A stretch of 64,000 bases of DNA from Acetatifactor aquisgranensis (GTDB lineage: Bacteria; Bacillota; Clostridia; Lachnospirales; Lachnospiraceae), in contig NZ_CALPDH010000004.1 in assembly GCF_943193215.1 (NCBI RefSeq), forward strand, positions 124,001-188,000, read 5' to 3'. The number at the start of each line of letters is the position of its first letter. Positions within the stretch are counted from its first letter, which is position 1. This document shows positions 43,249 through 52,079 of the stretch, piece by piece. Both the position numbers and the translations under genes were made by a program. The notes beneath the pieces are model-generated. The model had not been told where the DNA came from, did not search any database, and was given only the letters and a program-made list of their open reading frames with translations.

Positions 43249-43279
43249 ACTGATTTGTGACCGACAGGAGGATGACAGG

Positions 43280-43829
43280 ATGGGACGGGGAAAAGAAAAG
43301 GCGGTATGGGTTTTGGGCATTTTTGGGTCTTATAAAAGGAAGGAAAGGAGCGAGAGACAGCTATGGAAATGAAAGAGCAGAGCGTATGGGCAGATGGCAC
43401 AGGTAGCGTCCGGCAGACGGCCGCACAGGCGGATAAGGATGCAAAGGGAGCGGGAGGAGCCGCCGCAAATGCGGATTGGGCGGCGGGCAAGGCTCCGGAC
43501 ATTATTAAAGGAAATTCTGACACTCATGTCAGCCTGTACCTTTATCATGATTGCTTCCGTATCTGCAGAGCCTGAGCGCGGACGCGGGGCCTGTGCTGGT
43601 GCCCTATCTGGAGGAGCTGGGCTATCATACGGAGGCGTTCTGGGAGGATTTCCCCATGGAATACGCCATGAACATGATGGAAAGCGATGGCAGCGGCCAG
43701 AGGGACCTGTCCTCACGGGAGACTTTTGGCTATTACTGGATGGCCAGACAGAAAAGCGGGATAGAGAACCTGGGGATTCGGACTTTCAACCTGTCGCGAT
43801 TTCTGACCATGCGGAGTCTGAGCAGATAG
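43280..43829 (+). pseudogene. deletion-type pseudogene with a DUF4173-like C-terminal end
   Basis: Several short frames fit together poorly. A 30-codon ORF (43280) and a 70-codon ORF (43363, MEMKEQSVWADGTGS, low-complexity Ala/Gly) have ribosome binding sites. A further frame has a membrane-like piece (LKEILTLMSACTFIMIAS). From about 43551 a clean C-terminal end reads LPYLQSLSADAGPVLVPYLEELGYHTEAFW and ENLGIRTFNLSRFLTMRS, which looks like the end of DUF4173-type membrane proteins. The bulk of that protein is missing. I read this as a gene with a large internal deletion. Confidence 0.5.
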
Positions 43830-43989
43830 GCGGGAAGTTTATAAAAAGTTTATAATGTAGGAACGCGGCGCTATTGACTCTCCTGCCTGCTGAGGAGTAC
43901 AATGAATAATTACGGTGCGGCGGCAGCAGGCCGCCGCCGGCGGAAATAACAAAAACAGCAGGCCCCCGGAGCGGGCAAGGGGTGTAGAT

Positions 43990-45768
43990 ATGAAACAAAA
44001 GAAATTTTCTCTGACTCCGTACATACTGGAATACAAATGGTATTATCTGGGAGGCGTCATCGTCCTGTTGCTGGTGGATCTGGCGAACCTCTATATCCCC
44101 CAGTATACCGGCGAGATTATCGACGGTCTGACAGTGGGAGCGATAGACTACGACGGAGTGATAAAACTGGTCTTGAAGCTGTTTGCCGCAGGGGCGGTGA
44201 TGACGCTGGGACGGTTCGGCTGGAGATTCTTCATAATCGGCGCGTCCCGGGGAATCGAATACCGGCTCCGGAACGATATGTTCCGGCATCTGGAGACCCT
44301 TTCCGCCCGGTATTTCAACAGCCACAAGACAGGGGATCTGATGGCCCGGTTCACCAATGATCTGCAGGCCATCCGCATGGCTGTGGGAATGGCTGTGGTG
44401 ACGGTATTCGACGCGGTTGTGATGACCGCCATGGTCCTGGTGAAGATGGTGGTGTATGTGGATTTCAAGATGACGATTCTGGCCCTCATACCCATGATAC
44501 TGATTTCCATAGGCTGCTATTTTTACGGAATCGAGGCCAAAAAGCGTCAGACCAGGAGGCAGGACGCTTTCTCGGAACTGTCCGACAAGGTGCAGGAGAG
44601 CCTGGCGGGCGTGCGGGTGCTGAAAGCGTTCGTGCAGGAGGAAGAGGATTTCAAGGCCTTTGAGAAAGCCAGCCGAAACAGCATGGAGAAGAACCTTTCC
44701 ATGGTGAAGCTGTGGGCGCTCTTCGGGCCTGCGCTGGACACGGTCATAGGCGTGAGCCTTTTGATGACGCTGCTGTTCGGCGGGCGTCTGGTATTGAACG
44801 GGGGCATATCCATCGGTAAGTTCGTGGCTTTCAACTCTTACATCGGCATGCTGGTGTGGCCCATGATCGCCTGTGGTGACTGCATCAATAACTTCAGTCA
44901 GGCGGCAGCGGCGTTCCAGAGGATTGCCGCCATTTTCCGGGAGGAACCGGATATCGTGGATCAGAGTCCGGAATCTCTGGCAGGCAAGGATGTACATATC
45001 GGAGGGGACATTACCTTAAAGAATCTGACTTTCACTTATCCGGACGGCGAGGAGCCTGTGCTCAGGAACGTGAGCCTCCACGTAAAGGAGGGCGAGATGC
45101 TGGGAATCCTGGGGCGGACGGGCAGCGGGAAGTCCAGCCTGGCGGATTTGCTTCTGCGGGTCTATGACTGTGAGAAAGGCTCGCTTCTTCTGGACGGCAG
45201 GCCTATCACGGATTATCCCCTGGCAGTGCTGCACCGGGACATGGCCTATGTGCCTCAGGACAATTTCCTGTTCTCGGATACTTTGGAGGAAAATATCGCG
45301 TTCGGGCTGGAGGAGCGGATCAGTGACCACCCGGAACTGCGTGCCGGCATCCGGAAAGCGGCCCGGGCGGCCTGTATCCATGACAATATCGTGGAATTCC
45401 CGGATGAGTACAGGACGCTGGTAGGCGAGCGGGGCGTGACCCTGTCCGGAGGGCAGAAGCAGAGGAGTTCTATCGCCCGGGCGCTGCTGATGGACGCTTC
45501 GGTATTGATTTTGGATGATTCCCTGTCTGCGGTGGACACGGATACGGAGGAGCAGATACTGGAGAACCTGATGGAACTGCGCAGAGGCAAGACTACGATT
45601 GTGATCGCGCACCGCATCTCCACCCTGCAGAAAGCGGACCATGTCGCGGTTCTGTCGGAGGGGGAGCTGACGGAGTACGGCACCCACGAGGAGCTTTTGG
45701 AACTCCATGGTTTCTATGCCCATATCTATGAAAAGCAGCAGCTGGAGCAGGAATTGACTTCATTATAG
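43990..45768 (+). CDS. ABC exporter half-transporter, YheI/BmrC-like
   Basis: A 592-residue membrane-ATPase fusion. The membrane domain (GGVIVLLLVDLANLYIPQYTGEIIDGL, SRGIEYRLRNDMFRHLETLSARYFNSHKTGDLMARFTNDL split over a loop) is of the MsbA/LmrA type. The ATPase has GRTGSGKSS, VTLSGGQKQRSSIARAL, VLILDDSLSAVDTDTE and IVIAHRIST. Walker B ends DD rather than DE, i.e. Glu is replaced by Asp, the typical degenerate site of one partner in heterodimeric exporters. Its partner follows after 142 bases holding an unusual palindromic RNA. Likely a multidrug exporter. The ATG follows the GCGGGCAAGGGG motif. Confidence 0.88.
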   Translation: MKQKKFSLTPYILEYKWYYLGGVIVLLLVDLANLYIPQYTGEIIDGLTVGAIDYDGVIKLVLKLFAAGAVMTLGRFGWRFFIIGASRGIEYRLRNDMFRHLETLSARYFNSHKTGDLMARFTNDLQAIRMAVGMAVVTVFDAVVMTAMVLVKMVVYVDFKMTILALIPMILISIGCYFYGIEAKKRQTRRQDAFSELSDKVQESLAGVRVLKAFVQEEEDFKAFEKASRNSMEKNLSMVKLWALFGPALDTVIGVSLLMTLLFGGRLVLNGGISIGKFVAFNSYIGMLVWPMIACGDCINNFSQAAAAFQRIAAIFREEPDIVDQSPESLAGKDVHIGGDITLKNLTFTYPDGEEPVLRNVSLHVKEGEMLGILGRTGSGKSSLADLLLRVYDCEKGSLLLDGRPITDYPLAVLHRDMAYVPQDNFLFSDTLEENIAFGLEERISDHPELRAGIRKAARAACIHDNIVEFPDEYRTLVGERGVTLSGGQKQRSSIARALLMDASVLILDDSLSAVDTDTEEQILENLMELRRGKTTIVIAHRISTLQKADHVAVLSEGELTEYGTHEELLELHGFYAHIYEKQQLEQELTSL

Positions 45769-45776
45769 GTCAGTTG

Positions 45777-45903
45777 GTAAAGTCGCGAAGGCGCACGAGA
45801 GGAACTTTCATGAGTGTATTTACGAATGAAAGCTCCTCTCATGAGATGTGCGCCAAAGGGACTTTACTCTTTAGTGCGTCGCGCAGCGACTTTAATAGGA
45901 GGA
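45777..45903 (+). promoter_or_regulatory. nested palindromic RNA with alternative pairings before the second exporter gene
   Basis: Nested stems: GTAAAGTC (45777-45784) with GACTTTAC (45860-45867); GCGCAC (45791-45796) with GTGCGC (45848-45853); GAGAGGA-A-CTTTCAT (45797-45811) with ATGAAAG-C-TCCTCTC (45826-45840). A competing set: TAAAGTCGC (45778-45786) can instead pair with GCGACTTTA (45886-45894), which touches the AGGAGG ribosome binding site (45897-45902), or that copy can fold locally with GTCGC (45778-type word at 45878-45882). This looks like a switchable translation control element or a palindromic insertion. Confidence 0.6.
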
Positions 45904-45910
45904 TTTGAGA

Positions 45911-47686
45911 ATGAGCGATTTGACGGATGATAAGATTGAATCCAATTATAAGGGAAATGCTTTGCTGCATCTGCTTTCTTATATGAAGCCTTATATTGGC
46001 TGGATGGCTGTTTGCCTGGTGCTGGTGCTGGCTTTGACGGGGTTTGACTTGTATCGGCCTATTTTGATCGGCGATGCCATTGATTTGTTCGAGGCGCAGG
46101 GGGATTATGGCGTCATCGTGGACACTGCTATCAAGTATGGGATTGTTCTGGCTTTGAGCTTTGTTTTCAATGTCACTCAGACATGGCTTCTGCAGAAGAC
46201 CGGGCAGAGCATCATCCTCACAGTCCGGAAAGAGCTGTATGCCCATATCCAGTCTCTGAGCAGCCGCTATTTTGATCTGACGCCGGTGGGAAAGCTTGTG
46301 ACCAGGGTCACCAACGATGTGGAGGCGCTGAATGAGATGTATTCCGGAATATTGGTTCGATTGTTCCGGAATATCGTGAAGATTATCGGATTGGCCGCTG
46401 TCATGCTGATGCTGGACTGGAAACTTTCCCTCATTTCTTTTGTGCTGCTGCCGGTGGTGGCGGTGCTGACAGTGGTGTTCCGCAAGATTGCAAGGGAGAC
46501 TTACCGCATCACCAGGACCAGGCTGACGGACATCAACACTTTCCTGTCCGAGAATATATCCGGCATGCGCATCATCCAGATTTTCGGCAGGGAGAAAAGG
46601 AAGTTCGAGGAGTTCAACGGCAAGAATTATAAGCTGTACAAGGCGTTCTACAGGGAGATGATGGTGTTCGCCGTTTTCCGTCCCCTGATGTTCATTCTGA
46701 GTATCTTGGCGCTGATGACCGTGCTGGGAGTGGGCAGCAGGGATGTGCTGAACGGCACGATTTCTATCGGTACGTTGTATATTTTTGCACAGTATATCCA
46801 ATCTTTCTTCGAGCCTATCCAGGAACTGGCGGAGCAGTTCTCCACCCTGCAGTCCTCCATCGCCTCGGCGGAGAAGATTTTTACCATCATGTCGGAGGAG
46901 CCCATGGTGAAAGAGGACGAGAATCCGGTGATTCTGCCGGAGATCAAGGGGCGCATCGAATTCTCCCATGTGTGGTTCGCTTACGACAATGAGAACTATG
47001 TGCTGCGGGACGTGTCCTTTGTGATAGAGCCCGGGGAGAGGGTGGCTTTCGTGGGCGCTACCGGCGCAGGGAAGTCCTCTATATTGAATCTGATTGGACG
47101 GTATTACGATATCCAGAAAGGGAATATTTATATTGACGGGGTCGATATCAGGAGGCTGAGCAAAAAACAGCTGCGCAGCGCCATCGGGCAGATGCAGCAG
47201 GACGTGTTCGTGTTCGAGGGGAATGTGGAATACAATATCCGCCTGCACAATGAGGACATTTCTCTGGAGGAGATTAAGGAGGCGGCGGAGTATGTCAACG
47301 CCTCTCACTTCATAGAGAAGCTTCCCGCAGGCTACAGCGAGCCTGTGACGGAGCGGGGCTCCACTTTTTCCGCGGGGGAGAGGCAGCTGCTGTCCTTTGC
47401 CAGGACTCTGGCCCACAAGCCCGGCATCTTGGTCATGGATGAAGCCACGGCCAATATCGACACGGAGACGGAGCTGCTGATTCAGGAGGCGCTGGAAAAG
47501 CTGATGCAGGGCCGCACCACTATCATGGTGGCCCACCGCCTGTCCACGATTCAGCATGCGGACTGCATCATGGTCATGCACAAGGGCAAAATCAAGGAGC
47601 AGGGCACCCATCAGGAGCTGCTGGTTCAGGACGGCATCTATAAGAAGCTGTATGAGCTTCAGATTCACCATGAGGCCACGGCGTAA
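45911..47686 (+). CDS. ABC exporter half-transporter, YheH/BmrD-like
   Basis: A 591-residue membrane-ATPase fusion, partner of the preceding gene. LTPVGKLVTRVTNDVEALNEMYSG is the conserved intracellular loop. The ATPase shows GATGAGKSS, STFSAGERQLLSFARTL (SAGE instead of SGGE, as usual in BmrD/YheH-type subunits), ILVMDEATANIDTETE with an intact catalytic Glu, and IMVAHRLST. Together with the degenerate partner it should form a heterodimeric drug exporter. The ATG has AGGAGG 8 bases upstream; that site is next to the palindromic RNA. Confidence 0.88.
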   Translation: MSDLTDDKIESNYKGNALLHLLSYMKPYIGWMAVCLVLVLALTGFDLYRPILIGDAIDLFEAQGDYGVIVDTAIKYGIVLALSFVFNVTQTWLLQKTGQSIILTVRKELYAHIQSLSSRYFDLTPVGKLVTRVTNDVEALNEMYSGILVRLFRNIVKIIGLAAVMLMLDWKLSLISFVLLPVVAVLTVVFRKIARETYRITRTRLTDINTFLSENISGMRIIQIFGREKRKFEEFNGKNYKLYKAFYREMMVFAVFRPLMFILSILALMTVLGVGSRDVLNGTISIGTLYIFAQYIQSFFEPIQELAEQFSTLQSSIASAEKIFTIMSEEPMVKEDENPVILPEIKGRIEFSHVWFAYDNENYVLRDVSFVIEPGERVAFVGATGAGKSSILNLIGRYYDIQKGNIYIDGVDIRRLSKKQLRSAIGQMQQDVFVFEGNVEYNIRLHNEDISLEEIKEAAEYVNASHFIEKLPAGYSEPVTERGSTFSAGERQLLSFARTLAHKPGILVMDEATANIDTETELLIQEALEKLMQGRTTIMVAHRLSTIQHADCIMVMHKGKIKEQGTHQELLVQDGIYKKLYELQIHHEATA

Positions 47687-47719
47687 AGGCAAAGGGGCAG
47701 GGAAGCAGGGAGGACGACG

Positions 47720-48259
47720 ATGTTAAAGGATGCGGTTCAGGGAAATCAACTTGAGAATGTGAGAAAGCTGTACGAGGCGTCTTTTCCGGAATCAGAGAAG
47801 AAGCCCTTTGCTTTCATGCTGAAAAAGCAGAAAGAAGGCTGTTTCGATATCCTGGCAATCGAGGATGAGCAGGGTAAGTTCTGCGGGCTGGCAATCATGA
47901 TGCTTTCCGGGGGCCTGGCCTTGCTGGACTATCTTGCCATCGAGCCCGACTGCCAAAGCGGCGGGATAGGCAGCCGTACTCTGGGAGAATTGTGCGGGTG
48001 TTATGGGAAAGAACGGATTGTGGTGGAGATCGAGAGCACGGCTGAGGAGAATCCCGTCAGCAGCAGAAGCGAGCGGCTGCGCAGAAAGGCTTTCTATCTC
48101 AGGAACGGCATGGTTCCCATGGATTTTCTTGTGGAGCTGTTCGGGGTGGAGATGGAGGTGCTCACTTTTGGCAGCGAGATTACATTTGAGCAATATTACG
48201 CTATATACGCGCAGGTCTTGCCGGCATCGCTGACAGAGAAGATACGATTGCTGGCTTAG
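47720..48259 (+). CDS. GNAT family N-acetyltransferase
   Basis: A 179-residue GNAT-type protein. VRKLYEASFPESEKKPF opens the fold; LALLDYLAIEPDCQSGGIGSRTLGEL is motif A with a Q-x-x-G-G-I-G acetyl-CoA loop. IVVEIESTAEE and RRKAFYLRNGMVPMDFLVELFGVEMEVLTFG match the second half of a subfamily common in gut Clostridia. Substrate unknown. It lies 33 bases after the exporter with GGAGGACG before the ATG and may be co-transcribed. Confidence 0.85.
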   Translation: MLKDAVQGNQLENVRKLYEASFPESEKKPFAFMLKKQKEGCFDILAIEDEQGKFCGLAIMMLSGGLALLDYLAIEPDCQSGGIGSRTLGELCGCYGKERIVVEIESTAEENPVSSRSERLRRKAFYLRNGMVPMDFLVELFGVEMEVLTFGSEITFEQYYAIYAQVLPASLTEKIRLLA

Positions 48260-48295
48260 GCCTTTATGAAATCATTTCCGGCACAGGTAAATATG

Positions 48296-48363
48296 CACAT
48301 ACTATATATTGTATCATGCAACTTGTTTTCTTTGGATGATGCCAATATATAGTATGTGTTTTT
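48296..48363. terminator. terminator with a 16-base perfect inverted repeat
   Basis: CACATACTATATATTG (48296-48311) and its exact complement (48343-48358) enclose a 31-base loop and are followed by TTTTT. The length of the perfect match exceeds usual terminators and could also mark a miniature element remnant. Confidence 0.75.
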
Positions 48364-48578
48364 AATATCTGCATATTTTGGATATCCGCCGCAGTCGCCA
48401 CTCCCATTGAACGGTGAAGCTTTATGAACAGTATCGTGATAATTGCCACCCCTTGCGAGTTAGTCAGGTCTTATGATAAAATAGGATTCTCGGCAGAGCA
48501 TGTCTCGGAGATATGTGGCAGGGAGCCGGATATTACAGGACGATAAAGTGGACGAGAGATTATGGGAGTGGTGCTGAA

Positions 48579-50114
48579 ATGGCAAGAAAAAGAAAGGTGC
48601 TGATCGCGGAGGATGAGATTCTGGTGCGGGAGGGCCTGAAAGGTATTGTAGATTGGGAACGGCTGGACATGGAAATTATAGGATGCGCCGTCAACGGAAA
48701 GCAGGCGCTGGAACTTTATGAAAAAGAGCATCCGGACATCCTGCTGACAGATATCCGCATGCCGGTCATGGACGGGCTGGAGCTGATTGCGCACATCCGG
48801 GAACGGGATAAGGCCATCCGGATTGTGATATTGAGTTGTTTTGAGGAATTCCGGTATCTGCAGGAAGCCATGCGCATGGAGGTATCGGACTATATCCTGA
48901 AGCTGAAGATGAAACCCGCGGAAATCGAAAATGCTATGTGCAGATTAAAGGAAGAACTGGACAGGAGCGGGGACAGCCGGCAGCTGCCGGATCGCAGGCT
49001 GCAGAAGGAAGAACTGTTCAAAGAGTATATTTTTTATCATCAGATTCCTGTAAGCGTGTTCCGCAGCCGAGTGGAGCGGATGCAGATATCCATACAGGAG
49101 AATCCTCTTCTGCTGTGCCGGCTGGTGCTGTTGGAATACAAAGAAGTCCGCCCGACCCGGGTGGACGACGGAGGGATGCTGGCCCGCTTTCTGGTCCTGA
49201 ATATGGCGGAGGAGATTGTCAGGCGATACGGTGCGGGAGAATTGATAGGGGAACGGGAGGACTGCTACCTGTTCCTGACGAATGCCATACAGAGTGAGGA
49301 TGGGGGATATACAGCGCCGGAGCGCCTGCTGCGGGAAATTGCCAGGACTCTCTCCGAAAGCCTGAATGTGCGTGCAGTGTGGATTATCAGCAGCGTAGCC
49401 GAATCATGGGAGCGGCTGCCCGATTTGTATCAGGAGTGCGTAGATGCGCTGGAAGAAACCTGGCTGGGGAAAGATATTGTCTACGCGGCTCTGGCGGGGC
49501 GCAGGGCATTGCTCTGGCAGAGAAAGACACAGGAGGCCTGCCGCCGGATCCGGACGCTTCTTCCCTGGAAGGAAGAGCAGCAGGAGCATCTGTGCGCCCT
49601 GCTTACAGAACAGGCGGCAAAGGGGACACTGGATAAGGACAGCGCGGAGAGGCTTCTCATAGAGGGGCTTTCCCAATGCGGCCTGGAGCAGGGGGCAGCG
49701 GCGAAGATTCGGGAGAGCGGTACATTTCTGGAGGCTGTATCGGTATACACAGAGGCCTGCCAGCAGGCACAGCAGCAGAGCCAGGGAAGGCTGAGTGTGG
49801 AGATTTATGAGGCATTGGGCTATATTGACGGGCATTTGGAACAAAAGCTGTCTCTGCAGTCGGTTTCCGGCCGGGTGGGACTAAGCCCTAATTATTTCAG
49901 CAGCCTGTTCAAAAAAGAGATGGATATCAGCTTTGTGGACTATGTTACGCAGAAGAGGGTAGAGCGGGCGAAAGAAATGCTCATGAATACGGACTTAAAG
50001 ACCTGGGAGGTGGCCGAGAGGACAGGCTTTGTCAATGACAGCTATTTCTCCAAGACGTTCAAGCGGATTACAGGAAAGTCGCCCAGTTTTTTCAGAAAGC
50101 GTGAGAAGAAATGA
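48579..50114 (+). CDS. YesN-like response regulator (receiver plus AraC DNA-binding domain)
   Basis: A 511-residue transcription factor. The receiver domain (VLIAEDEILVREGLKGIVDW; phospho-Asp in ILLTDIRMPVMDG; IVILSCFEEFRYLQEAM) occupies residues 1-~125. A long middle region follows. The C-terminus is an AraC-type DNA-binding domain (LSLQSVSGRVGLSPNYFSSLFKKEMDISFVDYVTQKRVERAKEML; TWEVAERTGFVNDSYFSKTFKRITGKSP). It is phosphorylated by the sensor kinase encoded next (overlap ATGA) and should activate the sugar transporter genes downstream. Confidence 0.92.
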   Translation: MARKRKVLIAEDEILVREGLKGIVDWERLDMEIIGCAVNGKQALELYEKEHPDILLTDIRMPVMDGLELIAHIRERDKAIRIVILSCFEEFRYLQEAMRMEVSDYILKLKMKPAEIENAMCRLKEELDRSGDSRQLPDRRLQKEELFKEYIFYHQIPVSVFRSRVERMQISIQENPLLLCRLVLLEYKEVRPTRVDDGGMLARFLVLNMAEEIVRRYGAGELIGEREDCYLFLTNAIQSEDGGYTAPERLLREIARTLSESLNVRAVWIISSVAESWERLPDLYQECVDALEETWLGKDIVYAALAGRRALLWQRKTQEACRRIRTLLPWKEEQQEHLCALLTEQAAKGTLDKDSAERLLIEGLSQCGLEQGAAAKIRESGTFLEAVSVYTEACQQAQQQSQGRLSVEIYEALGYIDGHLEQKLSLQSVSGRVGLSPNYFSSLFKKEMDISFVDYVTQKRVERAKEMLMNTDLKTWEVAERTGFVNDSYFSKTFKRITGKSPSFFRKREKK

Positions 50115-51916
50115 AGATTCCTTTTTACAGAAGCGTCTTTTGGCGCATGATGGCTGCGGTCTCCTTTAGTTTTCTGGCGATTCTTTCCGGCAGCTTTGTC
50201 TTTCTCTATGCCAATGTGAGCGATTCGCTCAAGGAGCGGACGGACGAGGAAAAAGTCCAGTCCTTCCACCAGTTGGGCTATAATATCGATACTTTCCGCC
50301 GGGAAGTGGAGCTTTTGACGGAACGGCTGATCTCGGAGACTGCTCTGACAGATATGGTGTATATCGGAAAGGAGAGCCCGGGGACAGAATTCTCCATGAA
50401 AGCGGCCTATTTCCGGGAACTGGGGCAGATTCTGGAGCAATACCAGTATGTGGAGTCCATATGCTTTTATAACGCGGAGGGACTGGTGCTGTCCATGGAC
50501 GGGCGGCAGAATATCATACAGGGCATAGAGCAGGACAGGGGCATTTTCTATGAGGAGAAGCTGTCGCAGTTTTCTTCCGAGAGAAAATCTGACTTTGGAG
50601 GGGTAAAGTGGTTCGGGGGATATACGAACAATGATTTCTTCCCCGCGCTGGACGAGAAAGATGAGACGGTCTATTATCTGTCTGCCTGCCGGCCGATGTA
50701 CCAAAGGTCTCATTTGGCCTGGATTGTCGTCAACGTGAATCTGGATTATTTTACGGATATCTATAACTCTCATGAAAAGGAGGGAGTGCCGGAAGAGCTG
50801 ACCTATATTGTGGACGCGGAGGGAAAAGTGATTTCCCATCCCCGGAGGGAGGCTCTGGGGATGGAGAAAGACGGAGCCTGGCGGCGGGATGGGACTGACG
50901 CGGTTTATTCTTTTGAGGAAAAAGGGTGTCAGGTTCTGTGTTATCCGCTGACGATTTCAGGCTGGACGATGATCAATGAAATGCCGTTGGGGACAATATT
51001 AGAGGACGCGAAAGGGATACGGATTACTTTTCTGGCGACTATCATCGTGGCAATCTGCCTGGTGGTCTTTTTTTCGGTATTTTGGGTGAACCGGCTGGCG
51101 TGGCCGCTGCGGGAGACTACGGAAGCACTGCGCCGCATGGAGGGAGGGGAGCTGGAAATCGCGCCTTTGAGCGGCGGGGAGAACCGGGACGAAATCGGGC
51201 TGCTGGTACGGCAGTTCAACCGAATGTCCAGCCGGATTGAGGGATTGGTGGAAGAAAACGCCGCAATGGAAAAGAAAAAACGAGAGATGGAGATTCAGGC
51301 CCTGAAAGCCCAGTTCAATCCGCATTTTCTATATAATACCCTCAATACGGTGAAGTGGATGGCCGCCCTGAAAGGGGAAGAGGACATCGTGGATTGTCTG
51401 GACGCGCTCGGAGATATCCTGCGGCCGATGTACCGGGGCAGCAGCCCGTTCTGGAGTCTTGCGGAGGAGATTGACTATATCGAGGACTACGGAAGGGTGA
51501 TGCGCCATCGTTACGGAGAACAGGTCTGCCTGATTCCGGAGCCGGAGACGGAGACGCTGGAGGCCAGCGTACCGAAGTTCGTTCTGCAGCCCCTTGTGGA
51601 GAATGCTTTTCTCTATGGGAGGAAAGAGGAGAGCATATCGCTGGAAATCCGTGTAGGCAGCAGGCAGGACGAGGATATTCTGCTGCTGTGGGTAGCTGAT
51701 GACGGAGAGGGGATAGAGCAGGAAAGGCTGGAGGCATTGAGGGAAAGCATCCGCACAGGGGAAAAGACGGCCCATATCGGTCTGTCCAATGTAAACGGCA
51801 GAATTCGTCTGCTTTATGGAGAAAGATACGGGCTGGCAATCGACAGCGCGCCCGGGAAAGGATTTGCGGTGACGATTCGCATCCCCTATCGGGAATGGGA
51901 AAATGAGAAATCGTAA
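50111..51916 (+). CDS. YesM-like sensor histidine kinase
   Basis: A 601-residue membrane sensor. Membrane spans at the N-terminus (FWRMMAAVSFSFLAILSGSFVFLYA) and near residue 310 (ITFLATIIVAICLVVFFSVFWVN) frame a large outer sensing domain. A HAMP linker (PLRETTEALRRMEGGEL) follows, then the His_kinase domain with QALKAQFNPHFLYNTLN (phospho-His in NPHF), and the ATP-binding N-box PLVENAFLYGRK and G-box VADDGEGIEQERL. It overlaps the regulator gene by 4 bases. The ligand is probably the sugar or oligosaccharide taken up by the adjacent transporter. Confidence 0.92.
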   Translation: MKIPFYRSVFWRMMAAVSFSFLAILSGSFVFLYANVSDSLKERTDEEKVQSFHQLGYNIDTFRREVELLTERLISETALTDMVYIGKESPGTEFSMKAAYFRELGQILEQYQYVESICFYNAEGLVLSMDGRQNIIQGIEQDRGIFYEEKLSQFSSERKSDFGGVKWFGGYTNNDFFPALDEKDETVYYLSACRPMYQRSHLAWIVVNVNLDYFTDIYNSHEKEGVPEELTYIVDAEGKVISHPRREALGMEKDGAWRRDGTDAVYSFEEKGCQVLCYPLTISGWTMINEMPLGTILEDAKGIRITFLATIIVAICLVVFFSVFWVNRLAWPLRETTEALRRMEGGELEIAPLSGGENRDEIGLLVRQFNRMSSRIEGLVEENAAMEKKKREMEIQALKAQFNPHFLYNTLNTVKWMAALKGEEDIVDCLDALGDILRPMYRGSSPFWSLAEEIDYIEDYGRVMRHRYGEQVCLIPEPETETLEASVPKFVLQPLVENAFLYGRKEESISLEIRVGSRQDEDILLLWVADDGEGIEQERLEALRESIRTGEKTAHIGLSNVNGRIRLLYGERYGLAIDSAPGKGFAVTIRIPYREWENEKS

Positions 51917-51991
51917 GATTATTATACTTTTTGTTAGATTGCACAAGTAATTGATGAAAAAATGAGAATAGCATAAGATTTGAACAAAAAA

Positions 51992-52027
51992 CGGAGAATA
52001 GGGAATAGAACCTTTCTCCGATTTTTA
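51992..52027 (+). terminator. hairpin between kinase and transporter genes
   Basis: CGGAGAA (51992-51998) pairs with TTCTCCG (52014-52020), followed by ATTTTTATT. A TATAAT (about 52028-52033) right after could be the -10 of a separate transporter promoter. Confidence 0.65.
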
Positions 52028-52079
52028 TTATAATTGCACTTGTGAGGATGGACAGAATGGAAAAGGGGGAATGCGGAAG

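Noticed and set aside
45839..47692. 617-codon minus-strand frame opposite the YheH-like gene
   Set aside because: It is a shadow of the plus-strand exporter gene, with no domain and His/Gln-rich composition.
48296..48363. Long perfect inverted repeat considered as an insertion-sequence end pair
   Set aside because: No transposase or target duplication is present; the T-run and position after a gene fit a terminator better.
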